In this document: piece after piece, positions 46,902 through 54,977 of the stretch
Numbering within the stretch: position 1 is the stretch's first letter
Layout of the letters: each line of letters begins with the position of its first letter
Assembly: GCA_000411415.1 (NCBI GenBank)
Contig: KE150450.1
Coordinates: forward strand, 188,580-252,579
Source: Actinomyces sp. HPA0247
GTDB lineage: Bacteria > Actinomycetota > Actinomycetes > Actinomycetales > Actinomycetaceae
Direction: 5' to 3'
DNA: 64,000 nucleotides
Position numbers and translations under genes: made by a program
The notes under the pieces: model-generated
The model's database searches: none
The model's input: the letters and a program-made list of their open reading frames with translations, nothing else
What the model was told of the DNA's origin: nothing

Positions 46902-48339
46902 GTCGCTCAAGCATCGCAGTGGCAAAAGCCCCGTCGTTCGCGGCGGGGCTTGTCCATTGCCCCATACGCACGGCGCGCTCGGCGCGGACGGTTCCCGCGA
47001 CGCCGCCGGTGCTCGCGACGCCCTCACGCTCGGCCTGGGCGCGCTTGATCGGGTCGCTTTCCTCCTCCAGGTGACGCGACAGGAGCGCGACCGCCACGAC
47101 GGAGATCATCAGGCCCGTGTTCATGCCGTAGTAGAACTGCTCCACCAGGGTCGCCAGGATGATGCCGCCCAGGATTGAGCCGTACACGTCCGTGGCGCGC
47201 CAGATGCGCGGGAACATGCGCAGGAAGAACGCGAGGAACAGGGCCAGGCCGACCAGGCCGTAGGAGAAGATGACCGTCCAGAACTGGCCCTGCGTGCCCA
47301 GGGAGGGCAGCCACGGCGAGGCTGAGGGGCGCGGGGCGCCGAAGCCCAGGAGCGGGGACTGCTGGAGCTCGTACAGGGTCTCCAGGTAGTTGGAGGCGCG
47401 GTCCTCCGTCGAGGACGAGGCCGCGACGCGCTCGAGGAGCGACTGCGAGGCCGGGGTCGCCAGCCACGCGCCCACGCCCACGGCGATCGCCGCGATAATG
47501 CCCAGGACGGTACGCCAGGCACCCGCTCGCAGGCGCTGGAAACCCACCCACACGACGATGACGATGAGACCGATGTACATGCCGCGGTTGAGCGTCGCCG
47601 CCGCCGGGATGACCGAGAGAGCACACACGGCGGCCACGATGAAACGCCACTTGGAGCGCTCGCGCCACAGCACGTACGCGAAGACGAGCGCGAGCGGGAA
47701 GATCAGCGAATAGACGTTGCCATACGTGTTCGAATAGATGAAGGGGGCGGACGGACGCGGGTCGGACAGGATCCAGGACGACGGGTTCCACTGGGTGGTC
47801 GCGCGCTTCGTGAACTCTTTGACGAAGTCGTTGGAGTGCAGGGCGCGCGGCACCAGGTAGTACATGAGCGTCTTGAAGCGCAGCGTCGGAGCCGCCATGG
47901 CGATGAATCCGCCGATGGTGGTCGAGGCCAGGAAGCCCCACATCGCGCCCACGATCGTGCGCACGCTCAGGGACTTGCGCGCATTAAACGCGTAGACCGC
48001 AAAGACACCGGGCGACAGCTCCAGCAAGAAACGGTAGAACGCGCCGATGACGCGCCCGCCCGTATCCAGCATCGTCATCGAGGCCAGCACCCACGCCAGG
48101 AAGAACACCCACAGGATGGACCCGGGCGGGAAACGCAGGCCGTGTCGACCGATCATGAACACGAGCATGACGGTCGCGAACAGCGGCCACATCAGGTCAC
48201 CGGAGCCGAGCACCCACCACAGAAAATACGCCGAATAGGCCACGACGAAGGGCCACGCAGGTAGGTCCTGCGCGTCCTCTCTCAGCGGCCCGATGCGGGC
48301 GGGGGCGGGTTTGGCCCAGAGTCCTCGACGCGGGCTCAC
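46822..48339 (-). CDS. Wzy-like O-antigen polymerase/ligase family protein
   Basis: A 505-residue polytopic protein with about 10-11 helices, a large extracytoplasmic loop (about 150-215), and the ligase/polymerase pattern L-N-R-G-M-Y-I-G and P-L-L-G-F-G-A-P-R-P. It likely polymerises the glycan repeat units exported by the flippase. GTG 48339 overlaps the upstream GT2 stop (GTGA). The last ~50 residues are basic and polar and are encoded across the opposite gene's terminator and 3' end, so they may be a recent extension. Confidence 0.8.
   Translation of the reverse strand: MSPRRGLWAKPAPARIGPLREDAQDLPAWPFVVAYSAYFLWWVLGSGDLMWPLFATVMLVFMIGRHGLRFPPGSILWVFFLAWVLASMTMLDTGGRVIGAFYRFLLELSPGVFAVYAFNARKSLSVRTIVGAMWGFLASTTIGGFIAMAAPTLRFKTLMYYLVPRALHSNDFVKEFTKRATTQWNPSSWILSDPRPSAPFIYSNTYGNVYSLIFPLALVFAYVLWRERSKWRFIVAAVCALSVIPAAATLNRGMYIGLIVIVVWVGFQRLRAGAWRTVLGIIAAIAVGVGAWLATPASQSLLERVAASSSTEDRASNYLETLYELQQSPLLGFGAPRPSASPWLPSLGTQGQFWTVIFSYGLVGLALFLAFFLRMFPRIWRATDVYGSILGGIILATLVEQFYYGMNTGLMISVVAVALLSRHLEEESDPIKRAQAEREGVASTGGVAGTVRAERAVRMGQWTSPAANDGAFATAMLERLNKSGRRGTRNRTASRSHRPSQTENR
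46926..46951 (+). terminator. terminator with TTCG loop
   Basis: aagccccgtcg pairs with cggcggggctt (one G:U pair) around a TTCG tetraloop, 25 bases after the 46251 gene. The convergent polymerase frame reads through it. Confidence 0.8.
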
Positions 48340-49679
48340 GCGTGTCCGTTCCCTTCGCCGGTCGTCTCGGTCGCGGACGAGGCCTGGGCCTCCTCAGCGC
48401 TACTCGACGGGGATGCGCTGCCCTGCGCGCTCGCCTGCTGGGCTTGGCGCGGGGCACCGAGCTTGTTGCGGTTGCGCGAGGACAGGTACAGGAAGGGGCC
48501 CTCGAGGAAACCCTTGATCTCGGAGGTGGTGAGCGAGCCGGGCACGTCCTCATCGGTGCCGGCGACGCGGGCGCCTCCAGGCTTGACGCGGTTGAGGATG
48601 CCGGGCACGCGTGTTGCCAGGGTACCGAGCACGGAGGGCTTCGCGATAATTGCCTTCGTCAGGAGAGCAGCCATACCGGAGCCGTTGCCTCGAATCTGCT
48701 TGTCGAGACCGGCCTCGTCGACGCGGTGACGATGGTGCACGAGCGCGTCGGGCGTGTGGACGATGACGTCGCCCGTGGCCAGGATGCGCGCGAACATGTC
48801 GAGGTCCTCGCCGCCGCGCGTCGAGGTGCCAGCCCCCAGAGCCGGGTCGAAGGGGCCAACCTCCATGAGGACGTCGCGGCGCATCGCCATGCACACGCCC
48901 GCGCCCACGCGGGCGGTCGTAATCGGGAACAGCGGGCCGCCGTCACCCTTCTCACCCAGAGCCTCCAGGCCCTCGGGAATATCGCCGACGCACCACACGC
49001 GCGGGGACATGTCCTTGGGGAAGCCGCCGCGCGACTCAAACCACCGCTGGGGCGCGTAACGCTGCTCCAGCGGCAGGGCGATACCCGTCGTCGCGGCCAC
49101 GTACGGCGAGGCCGTGAACGGGTCGATCATGGCGGTCAGCCAATGCGGGTCGACGATCGCGTCGTCGTCCGTGAAGACGATGACCTCACCGCGAGCAGCG
49201 AGCACACCGCGGTTACGGGCACGCGACAGCCCCGGACGCGACGCCGACACGATGGTCAGGCGCGTGTCCTCGATGCCCGCGAGCTTCTCGCGGGTCAGGC
49301 CCGTCTCCGGCGCGTTATCGACGACGACGAGCGTGAAACGCTGATGATCCTGCGCGAGGATGGCGCGCACAGCGTCCTCGAGCATGTCGCAGGAGCCGAC
49401 CGTGCACATGACGACAGTCGCGTCCACGTCTGCGCCAGCGCCCTCTTCCCAGCCGCGCGCAGGGGCCGGCTCGACCTCGAGCACACGCGGATCGGTCTCT
49501 GGGTGGTCCGTTCCGTCAATCTCGACGAACGCGGAGTTGCGACCGTTATCGCGCACGAGCACGAGCGCTCGCGGATCCGACGGGTCGCCCGAAATCAGCT
49601 GGGAGACGCGCGCCGTGCGGTCAACGTGCCAGATGGAGGCCGCCTTTGCGTCGACCACGGTGGTCTCCTCGGCGCTCAT
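48336..49679 (-). CDS. family 2 glycosyltransferase
   Basis: A 447-residue glycosyltransferase. An unusual N-terminal part of about 85 residues precedes the GT-A core (V-D-A-T-V-V-M-C-T-V-G). The metal/nucleotide motif is DDD at 171-173 (I-V-F-T-D-D-D-A), and the catalytic G-E-D is at 290-292 (R-G-G-E-D-L-D-M-F). The C-terminal 60 residues are a Ser/Ala/Gln/Glu-rich tail. ATG 49679 overlaps the Wzz-like stop (ATGA). Confidence 0.88.
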   Translation of the reverse strand: MSAEETTVVDAKAASIWHVDRTARVSQLISGDPSDPRALVLVRDNGRNSAFVEIDGTDHPETDPRVLEVEPAPARGWEEGAGADVDATVVMCTVGSCDMLEDAVRAILAQDHQRFTLVVVDNAPETGLTREKLAGIEDTRLTIVSASRPGLSRARNRGVLAARGEVIVFTDDDAIVDPHWLTAMIDPFTASPYVAATTGIALPLEQRYAPQRWFESRGGFPKDMSPRVWCVGDIPEGLEALGEKGDGGPLFPITTARVGAGVCMAMRRDVLMEVGPFDPALGAGTSTRGGEDLDMFARILATGDVIVHTPDALVHHRHRVDEAGLDKQIRGNGSGMAALLTKAIIAKPSVLGTLATRVPGILNRVKPGGARVAGTDEDVPGSLTTSEIKGFLEGPFLYLSSRNRNKLGAPRQAQQASAQGSASPSSSAEEAQASSATETTGEGNGHA

Positions 49680-51079
49680 TTCTTGCCCTTCTTCGAGGAA
49701 GTCGTGCCCTTGCTGCCCGACTTCTTGGACTCGGCGGTGTCTTCCGTTTCCTTTGTCGGAGCGGACTTCGCGGATGCCTTCTCGGAGTCGGCGGCTTCCT
49801 CAGCCGGAGCCTGGTCGGCAGCCTCGGCCTCGTCCGTGGGGACGATGACCTCAGCGGAGCGGGCGGGAGCCGCGGGAGCGGAGGCGGCGGACGCAACCAC
49901 CTGGTCGCCCAGGTAGATCATGCCGTTCACCTCGCGGTTGATAATGGCGAGCTCGTCGAGGAGGGCGTGCAGTTCCTTGAGGTCGTGGCCCTTGCGCACG
50001 GCGACGAGGACGTGGCGGGAGGGGCGTACCTCGTCCAGCAGGGAGGCCAGCGGCTGCTTGATGTCGATGAGGCGCGGCGCGGGCACGCGGGTCTCAGCCA
50101 GCGAGGCCGACAGAACGCGGTGCAGGTCACGCGCCTGCGGGTCAGAGGCGTCGACGATCAGGTCGACCCAGTGGTCGCGGTCGATTGCCATGGCGAGCAT
50201 ACGAGTGGGGGCGAGCCACGGCTCGGGCGTGCCCTCCTCGGCGCTCCACACGGGCAGGGCCGTCAGGTCCGCGAGCTGCGTGGGCGAGGCCAGGGAACGC
50301 GAGCGGGTCTCGCGGATGAGAACCAGGACCAGGCCAGCGAAGACGCCGACGACGGTCGTGATGAGGATCAGGCGGCCCTTGGAGGGCGACACCTCGTCGG
50401 CCGAGGCCTCGGCGGAGGTAATCACGCGGCCGGCGGTGGCGTGGTAGGGAGCGAGCTGTTCGGCTTCCTTCGCGAGCTTCGTCAGCTCGGTCGTGATCTC
50501 GGCGGCGCGCGGGTTGTCCTTCGCGTTGCCGTCCTCGTCGACCGTGGGTGTCAGGCCTGCAAGCTCGGACTCCAGGGCCTTGATCTGCTCGTTCACGCCC
50601 TCGGCCATCTCGTCGGCGCGCTGCTCGACGAGGGCGGTGCGCTCCTTCAGATAGGCGGCAGAAATCGCGTCGGCGGCCGCGATGGCCTGCTCACGCGTGG
50701 GGGCCACGTACTCGATCTTGACGATCGTACCGTTCGTGTCGCCCGAGACCTCCACGTTGGAACGCAGGTCGGCAGCGGTCAGGCCGCCACCGAGCTGCTC
50801 CGCCGCGGCGTCGAGGACGGCAGCGGACTTCGCGATCCCCTGCTCGGTCACCATGTCCGTCGTGTTCGACAGGGAGGCGCGCACGACGGGGGCCGGCGTC
50901 GGGGACGGAGACGTCACGGTCATCGACACGGTCGCCGAGTGCGACACGGGCGCGGCAAACGCTGCGGCGACACCCACGACCAGGCCGACCACGGTCCCCG
51001 CAACGATCGAGGCCCAGCGACGAGCCAGCGCGTGACGAAGGATCTGCTGGCCGCCCGAAGGCGGAGGGGTCAGGATCAT
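49676..51079 (-). CDS. Wzz-like chain-length determinant membrane protein
   Basis: A 467-residue polysaccharide co-polymerase-like protein. Two membrane helices (about 20-43 and 235-255) flank an extracytoplasmic, partly coiled-coil region. A cytoplasmic domain of about 120 residues follows, without a Walker A motif, so it is not a complete tyrosine kinase. The tail is rich in Ala/Glu/Lys/Ser and ends in a run of lysines. It should set glycan length with the polymerase. AAGGAGAACAGTC precedes ATG 51079, which overlaps the preceding stop (ATGA). Confidence 0.8.
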   Translation of the reverse strand: MILTPPPSGGQQILRHALARRWASIVAGTVVGLVVGVAAAFAAPVSHSATVSMTVTSPSPTPAPVVRASLSNTTDMVTEQGIAKSAAVLDAAAEQLGGGLTAADLRSNVEVSGDTNGTIVKIEYVAPTREQAIAAADAISAAYLKERTALVEQRADEMAEGVNEQIKALESELAGLTPTVDEDGNAKDNPRAAEITTELTKLAKEAEQLAPYHATAGRVITSAEASADEVSPSKGRLILITTVVGVFAGLVLVLIRETRSRSLASPTQLADLTALPVWSAEEGTPEPWLAPTRMLAMAIDRDHWVDLIVDASDPQARDLHRVLSASLAETRVPAPRLIDIKQPLASLLDEVRPSRHVLVAVRKGHDLKELHALLDELAIINREVNGMIYLGDQVVASAASAPAAPARSAEVIVPTDEAEAADQAPAEEAADSEKASAKSAPTKETEDTAESKKSGSKGTTSSKKGKK

Positions 51080-51984
51080 GACTGTTCTCCTTGGAGGTGA
51101 GAGCGCACCCACACGGCGCGCGCATTGAGCCGGCGCTCGAGAGCGCGGCGAGACGATGCGGGTCGAGACGCGACCCCCTGAGTGTAGACCTGCACGAATC
51201 GGTCGAGCTCACGCTCGGCCTCCTCGCGAGGAAGCGAAACGAGCGAGACCAGGCGCGGCAGCTCCTGGCCCGTCAGGGACCGCGACAGGTCGGCGAAAGC
51301 CTGGGCCTGCTCAGGATTCTTCCACGAATCCGAGCGCCACGACGCGTTCCCGGTGACCTGGCCCGGGTGGATGCGGTAGAGCAGACCCCAAGGCGCGATG
51401 CGGCGGATGCGACCGCCTGCGGAGGCGACGCGCATCCACAGGTCGTAGTCCTCGGCGGGGACCGAGCGGTAGCCGCCCACACGGTCCATGATCTCGCGCG
51501 TGGCCAGCATGGTCGGGTGGCACACGGGGTTGGTGAGCAGCAGGTGCCAGCCCATGTCCTCGGGCGTGATCTCGTAGGGCAGGCGCGGAACCGGGCGGGA
51601 GCCGCGCAGCTCGATCATCTGCGTGAAGACCATGTCGTCACCGCGCTCGATGGCGCGCATTGTGCGCTTGAAGCGACCCTTGAGGGACACGTCGTCGGCG
51701 TCCATGCGGCCCACGAGGCGCGAGTCGGTGCGCTCCATGAGCTGAGTGAGGACGCGGGACACGCCTCCCTCGCCCGGCGTGATGTCCTCAATGCGCAGGC
51801 GCGGATCGACCACTCCCCCACGCGACGCGCCGCGGATGGCCTCGCCGACCGTCGAATCAGACGACGAGTCGTTGCCGACGACCAGCTCCGCGTCACGCGG
51901 CATCGCCGCCAGCGTCGAGGCCACGGCGCGCGTGATCGTGCCCGCCGCGTTACGCGCGGGCAGCAGGACGGACAGCTCAGGCAC
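51076..51984 (-). CDS. family 2 glycosyltransferase
   Basis: A 302-residue GT-A enzyme beginning VLLPARNAAGTITRAV. The nucleotide/metal motif D-A-D-D is at 95-98 and the acceptor-side E-D-Y-D-L-W-M-R-V lies near 192. GTG 51984 is preceded by GGGGGAGTCCC and overlaps the CDP-alcohol transferase stop by 8 bp; the open frame upstream of it is not homologous. Sugar specificity cannot be told from sequence. Confidence 0.9.
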   Translation of the reverse strand: MPELSVLLPARNAAGTITRAVASTLAAMPRDAELVVGNDSSSDSTVGEAIRGASRGGVVDPRLRIEDITPGEGGVSRVLTQLMERTDSRLVGRMDADDVSLKGRFKRTMRAIERGDDMVFTQMIELRGSRPVPRLPYEITPEDMGWHLLLTNPVCHPTMLATREIMDRVGGYRSVPAEDYDLWMRVASAGGRIRRIAPWGLLYRIHPGQVTGNASWRSDSWKNPEQAQAFADLSRSLTGQELPRLVSLVSLPREEAERELDRFVQVYTQGVASRPASSRRALERRLNARAVWVRSHLQGEQS

Positions 51985-52771
51985 GGGACTCCCCCTGCTT
52001 GGCTCCCTGCTTGGCCTCTTGCTTGGCGGCCGCGTCCAGGGCGCGCAGGTCGCGGAAGCGGCGACGCAACGAGATCGACGAGTGCGCGACCGCGATAACG
52101 GCGAGGAAGGTGTAGAGCACCATGAAAGGCACGCCGACACCCCACAGTACGAAGGACCAGCACAGCACGCCCGGGTCGGTGGGCAGCAGCACGAAGGAAC
52201 GCAGGTTCCCGCCGCGCGTCTGCTTGCGACCCGCCGCGCGCACGAACTGCTCGGCGAGGATCTGGCTCATGAACTGGCCCGACGTCACCCAGCCGTAAAC
52301 GAGCGCGACGATGGCCAGCCACCACGACTCGGGGCGGTAGACCATGACCGCAGCGGCGGTGCAGAAGTGGATTGCCGGGGAACGGAACGCGTCGGCGACG
52401 TGATCCACCCACTCCCCCGTCTTCGATGACGCACCCGTCACACGCGAGACTTGGCCGTCCGCAGAATCGAACATGAAGCCGACCGCGAGGGCTGTGCCCA
52501 CGATGAGGCCCGTCCACCACGCGGGTTCAAGCGCGACGAGGACGATGAGGCCCAGCGTCGAGAAGCACACGGAAATGAAGCTGACGAAGTTCGGGGTCCA
52601 GCCGAAGGCTGCGCAGGCCGCGGCCACGACCCGCGCCGCACCGCGGTTGACCCAGCGCATGTACGCGGGAACGCCAGCCCCCGGCTTCTGGGCGGCGGCA
52701 AGCGCGCTTCGATACGCACTAAATCGAGTCCCCCAGGAGGAACCCGGCTCAAGCACGACGGGCAGACTCAC
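51977..52771 (-). CDS. CDP-alcohol phosphatidyltransferase family protein
   Basis: A 264-residue membrane enzyme with about six helices. The CDP-alcohol signature is complete in its acidic residues (D102, D105-G106, R110, G119, D123, D127), with Ser109 in the place of the usual Ala. Such enzymes transfer a phospho-alcohol from a CDP carrier. Next to a cytidylyltransferase and glycosyltransferases, it may decorate or start a phospho-alcohol-containing glycan instead of making phospholipid. GTG 52771 has AAGGAG upstream and overlaps the previous stop. Confidence 0.85.
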   Translation of the reverse strand: MSLPVVLEPGSSWGTRFSAYRSALAAAQKPGAGVPAYMRWVNRGAARVVAAACAAFGWTPNFVSFISVCFSTLGLIVLVALEPAWWTGLIVGTALAVGFMFDSADGQVSRVTGASSKTGEWVDHVADAFRSPAIHFCTAAAVMVYRPESWWLAIVALVYGWVTSGQFMSQILAEQFVRAAGRKQTRGGNLRSFVLLPTDPGVLCWSFVLWGVGVPFMVLYTFLAVIAVAHSSISLRRRFRDLRALDAAAKQEAKQGAKQGESRA

Positions 52772-53265
52772 TGCTGCTCTCCTTCCGGCGCCTTGTCCGC
52801 ATCCTGCGCCGGGGCCTCATCAGAGAAGTCCTCGGGCGCGATGAAGCGGCGCAGCTTCGTCGACGACGTCGACGGCGTGTACGGCAGGTAGACGACGCGC
52901 GCGCCCACCTCGGCCATTTCGGCCTCAAGCTGGGCACCCTTCGGAGTGTCCTTCCAGTCGTCACCCTTGAAGAGGACGTCGAAAGGCTGGAGACGCCAAG
53001 CGAGGCGCTTGTCCTGGTCCAGGTCAACGACAACCGCGTCCACGAAACGCAGCGACGACACGAGGTCGCAACGTTCCTTGAGCGGGATGACGGGGGCGCG
53101 GCCCTTCATGCGGATGAGAGCCTCGTCCGAGGTCACGCCGACGACAAGGCGATCGCAGCGCTCACGCGCGGCGCGCAGGATGTTGAGGTGTCCCTGATGG
53201 AACATGTCAAAACCCCCGGGCACGTAGCCGGTGATGGGGGTGCGATGCTGAGTCGTTTCGTCCAC
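52768..53265 (-). CDS. cytidylyltransferase-like nucleotidyltransferase (TagD family type)
   Basis: A 165-residue nucleotidyltransferase. The HxGH motif H23-Q-G-H26 follows Y-V-P-G-G-F-D-M-F, and the later S-S-T-K-L-R-R motif corresponds to the family ISSTxI loop. Such enzymes make CDP-glycerol or similar CDP-alcohols; here it would supply the next gene. The C-terminus is acidic. GTG 53265 lacks a good ribosome binding site; a TTGACC box lies at 53296 on the same strand, so this gene likely starts the six-gene operon with little or no leader. Confidence 0.85.
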   Translation of the reverse strand: MDETTQHRTPITGYVPGGFDMFHQGHLNILRAARERCDRLVVGVTSDEALIRMKGRAPVIPLKERCDLVSSLRFVDAVVVDLDQDKRLAWRLQPFDVLFKGDDWKDTPKGAQLEAEMAEVGARVVYLPYTPSTSSTKLRRFIAPEDFSDEAPAQDADKAPEGEQQ

Positions 53266-53534
53266 GTAATAAGTGTGCCATTTATCAGGCGGTCAATGCG
53301 ACACTTACCCGCTAAATGACCGAAAGATCACGTCTGAGCGTTCCCCACCAAGTGACAAGACAGGCCATCCGAGCCCGATTTGTCGCACAAATATGACCAG
53401 ATGGCCGCACGTTCTCTTGTTACAGGCGCGACACGCCAGCGAGGTGTCACGCGATCCAGGCGGCAGGCGGGTGGTCAGGCTCAGCCCGCGCACCTGCCGA
53501 GCCCCGGCCTCGTCGGGACGTTCTTGCGAGGCCG

Positions 53535-54388
53535 TCAGCGGGAGAAGACGACCGTTCGGTTGCCGTTCATGAGGACGCGACGCTCCGCATGGAAGCGGAC
53601 AGCCTGCGCGAGGACGCGACGCTCCACGTCCTGGCCGAGCGCACCATGTCCGGCGTCGAATCGGCGTGCGAGACGCGAGTGACGTCCTGCTCGATGATCG
53701 GCCCCTCATCCAGGTCGGCGGTCACGTAGTGGGCGGTCGCGCCGATCAGCTTGACGCCGCGATCGTGAGCCTGCGTGTAGGGGCGCGCGCCCTTGAAAGA
53801 GGGCAGGAACGAGTGGTGGATGTTGATGACGCGGCCCTGCATGGCGCGGCACACCTCGTCGGAGAGGATCTGCATGTAGCGGGCCAGGACAACGAGCTCC
53901 ACGTTTTCGGAGGCGATGAGGTCGAGGAGCTGGCGCTCCGCCTGGGCCTTCGTATCCTTCGTGACGGGGATATTGAGGAAGGGGACGCCGTAGAACTGCG
54001 CGACGGGCGCCAGGTCCGGGTGATTGCCGACGACCGCGATGACGTCAATGGGCAGGCCCTGCGTCTGCTGGCGGTACAGGAGGTCAGTGAGGCAGTGTCC
54101 CTCGCGGGAGACCATGATGATGGTGCGCAGCTTGCGGCCCAGGTCGTCGACGCGGTAGGTGGCGCTGAAGTCTTCGGCGACGCGGGCGAGCCCCTCGTCG
54201 ATCGGGGCGCGACCCTGCGGCGAGTCGACCTCGACGCGCATAAAGAAGGTGCCCGTGTCGGGGTCGCCGAACTGCTGGGACTGGATGACGTTGCCGCCGG
54301 ACTCGCCGATCACACCCGTGACGGCGTGCACGATGCCGGGGCGGTCCGGGCAGGACAGGGTCACAACAAGCTGCGCGTTTTCAGTCAT
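53535..54388 (-). pseudogene. purU: formyltetrahydrofolate deformylase with a 3' frameshift
   Basis: PurU hydrolyses 10-formyl-THF to formate and THF. The N-terminal ACT domain (L-S-C-P-D-R-P-G-I-V) and the catalytic segments (I-N-I-H-H-S-F-L-P-S-F and D-E-G-P-I-I-E-Q-D) are intact from ATG 54388. After D-M-V near 53645 the frame changes: the conserved tail ([15 protein letters not shown]... R-T-V-V-F-S-R) continues in the neighbouring frame to a stop at 53535. The as-read frame ends at 53567 with an unrelated tail of about 24 residues. One missing base near 53641-53646 explains it; it may be real or a sequencing error. Confidence 0.85.
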
Positions 54389-54453
54389 AGGGGCCAGTCT
54401 AGCCAGGTTCATACCCACGAACGAGGTAGGGGCAGGGTTTGCGGGCGATGCCA

Positions 54454-54492
54454 CGGGGTTGCGGGGTGGGGTTGTCGTGTTGCGGCCGGGGT
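54454..54492 (+). other. G-tract cluster, possible G-quadruplex
   Basis: Four runs of GGGG (ggggttgcggggtggggtt, then ccgggg) lie within about 40 bases, upstream of purU on its template side. The pattern meets the usual four-tract rule with one long loop. Function unknown. Confidence 0.35.
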
Positions 54493-54517
54493 TGCTGGAT
54501 GGGCGGGCAGCGCCACG

Positions 54518-54586
54518 GTTTCACGCACGTTTCACGAGCCGCCAGGGCCAGCCTCGCTGGTTTCACGCGCGTTTCACGAATGAAAC
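54518..54586. repeat. paired GTTTCACG repeat
   Basis: gtttcacgcacgtttcacga (54518-54537) recurs as gtttcacgcgcgtttcacga (54560-54579), 42 bases apart, with one mismatch. The last half-unit also forms a perfect inverted repeat GTTTCA..TGAAAC (54571-54586). Confidence 0.65.
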
Positions 54587-54675
54587 ATCCGCCCTCTCAC
54601 CCAAATACCTGTGGCTACAGGCCCGAGCCAGCCCCAAACTAGGCCAACCGACACAATGGCTGGCACGACGCCCCA

Positions 54676-54823
54676 CTAGGTGGCGCCTTAACCCTCCAGG
54701 TGGCGCCCTTAACCCCTCAATGCGCACGTTAACCCCTTAGGTGGCGGCCTGGGCGCGCCGCCAACACTGCCACCAAGCGGGTTAACTCTCCACCTAATGG
54801 GCCCACGGCGCCACCTATCGGGC
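54676..54823. repeat. mirrored array of TAGGTGGCGCC / GTTAACCCC units
   Basis: Forward units: ctaggtggcgccttaaccc at 54676, ccaggtggcgcccttaacccc at 54696, and gttaaccccttaggtggcggcc at 54728. Inverted units: gcgggttaactctccacctaatgg core at 54777-54800 and ggcgccacctat at 54808. Spacing is near 20 bases within the first pair. There is no open reading frame inside. Layout resembles the 36343-36451 array, with a different unit. Confidence 0.6.
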
Positions 54824-54977
54824 CCTACTATCGCACTCCACACTGTTGAACTGCGACACCGGGAACCGGCCAAAATGTTTGCTTGACACCCAAGTTACCC
54901 TTGCTTCCATCACGGGAACCAACTCCCTGGACAGGCTGCTACGATGCGAAGCAGTGAACCAGAGCAAAGGAGCCACC

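Noticed and set aside
53265..53296. A fully leaderless start for the cytidylyltransferase gene
   Set aside because: TTGACC is visible at 53296, but the -10 candidate (CTTATT) would place the transcript start just inside the gene, so I list only the possibility.
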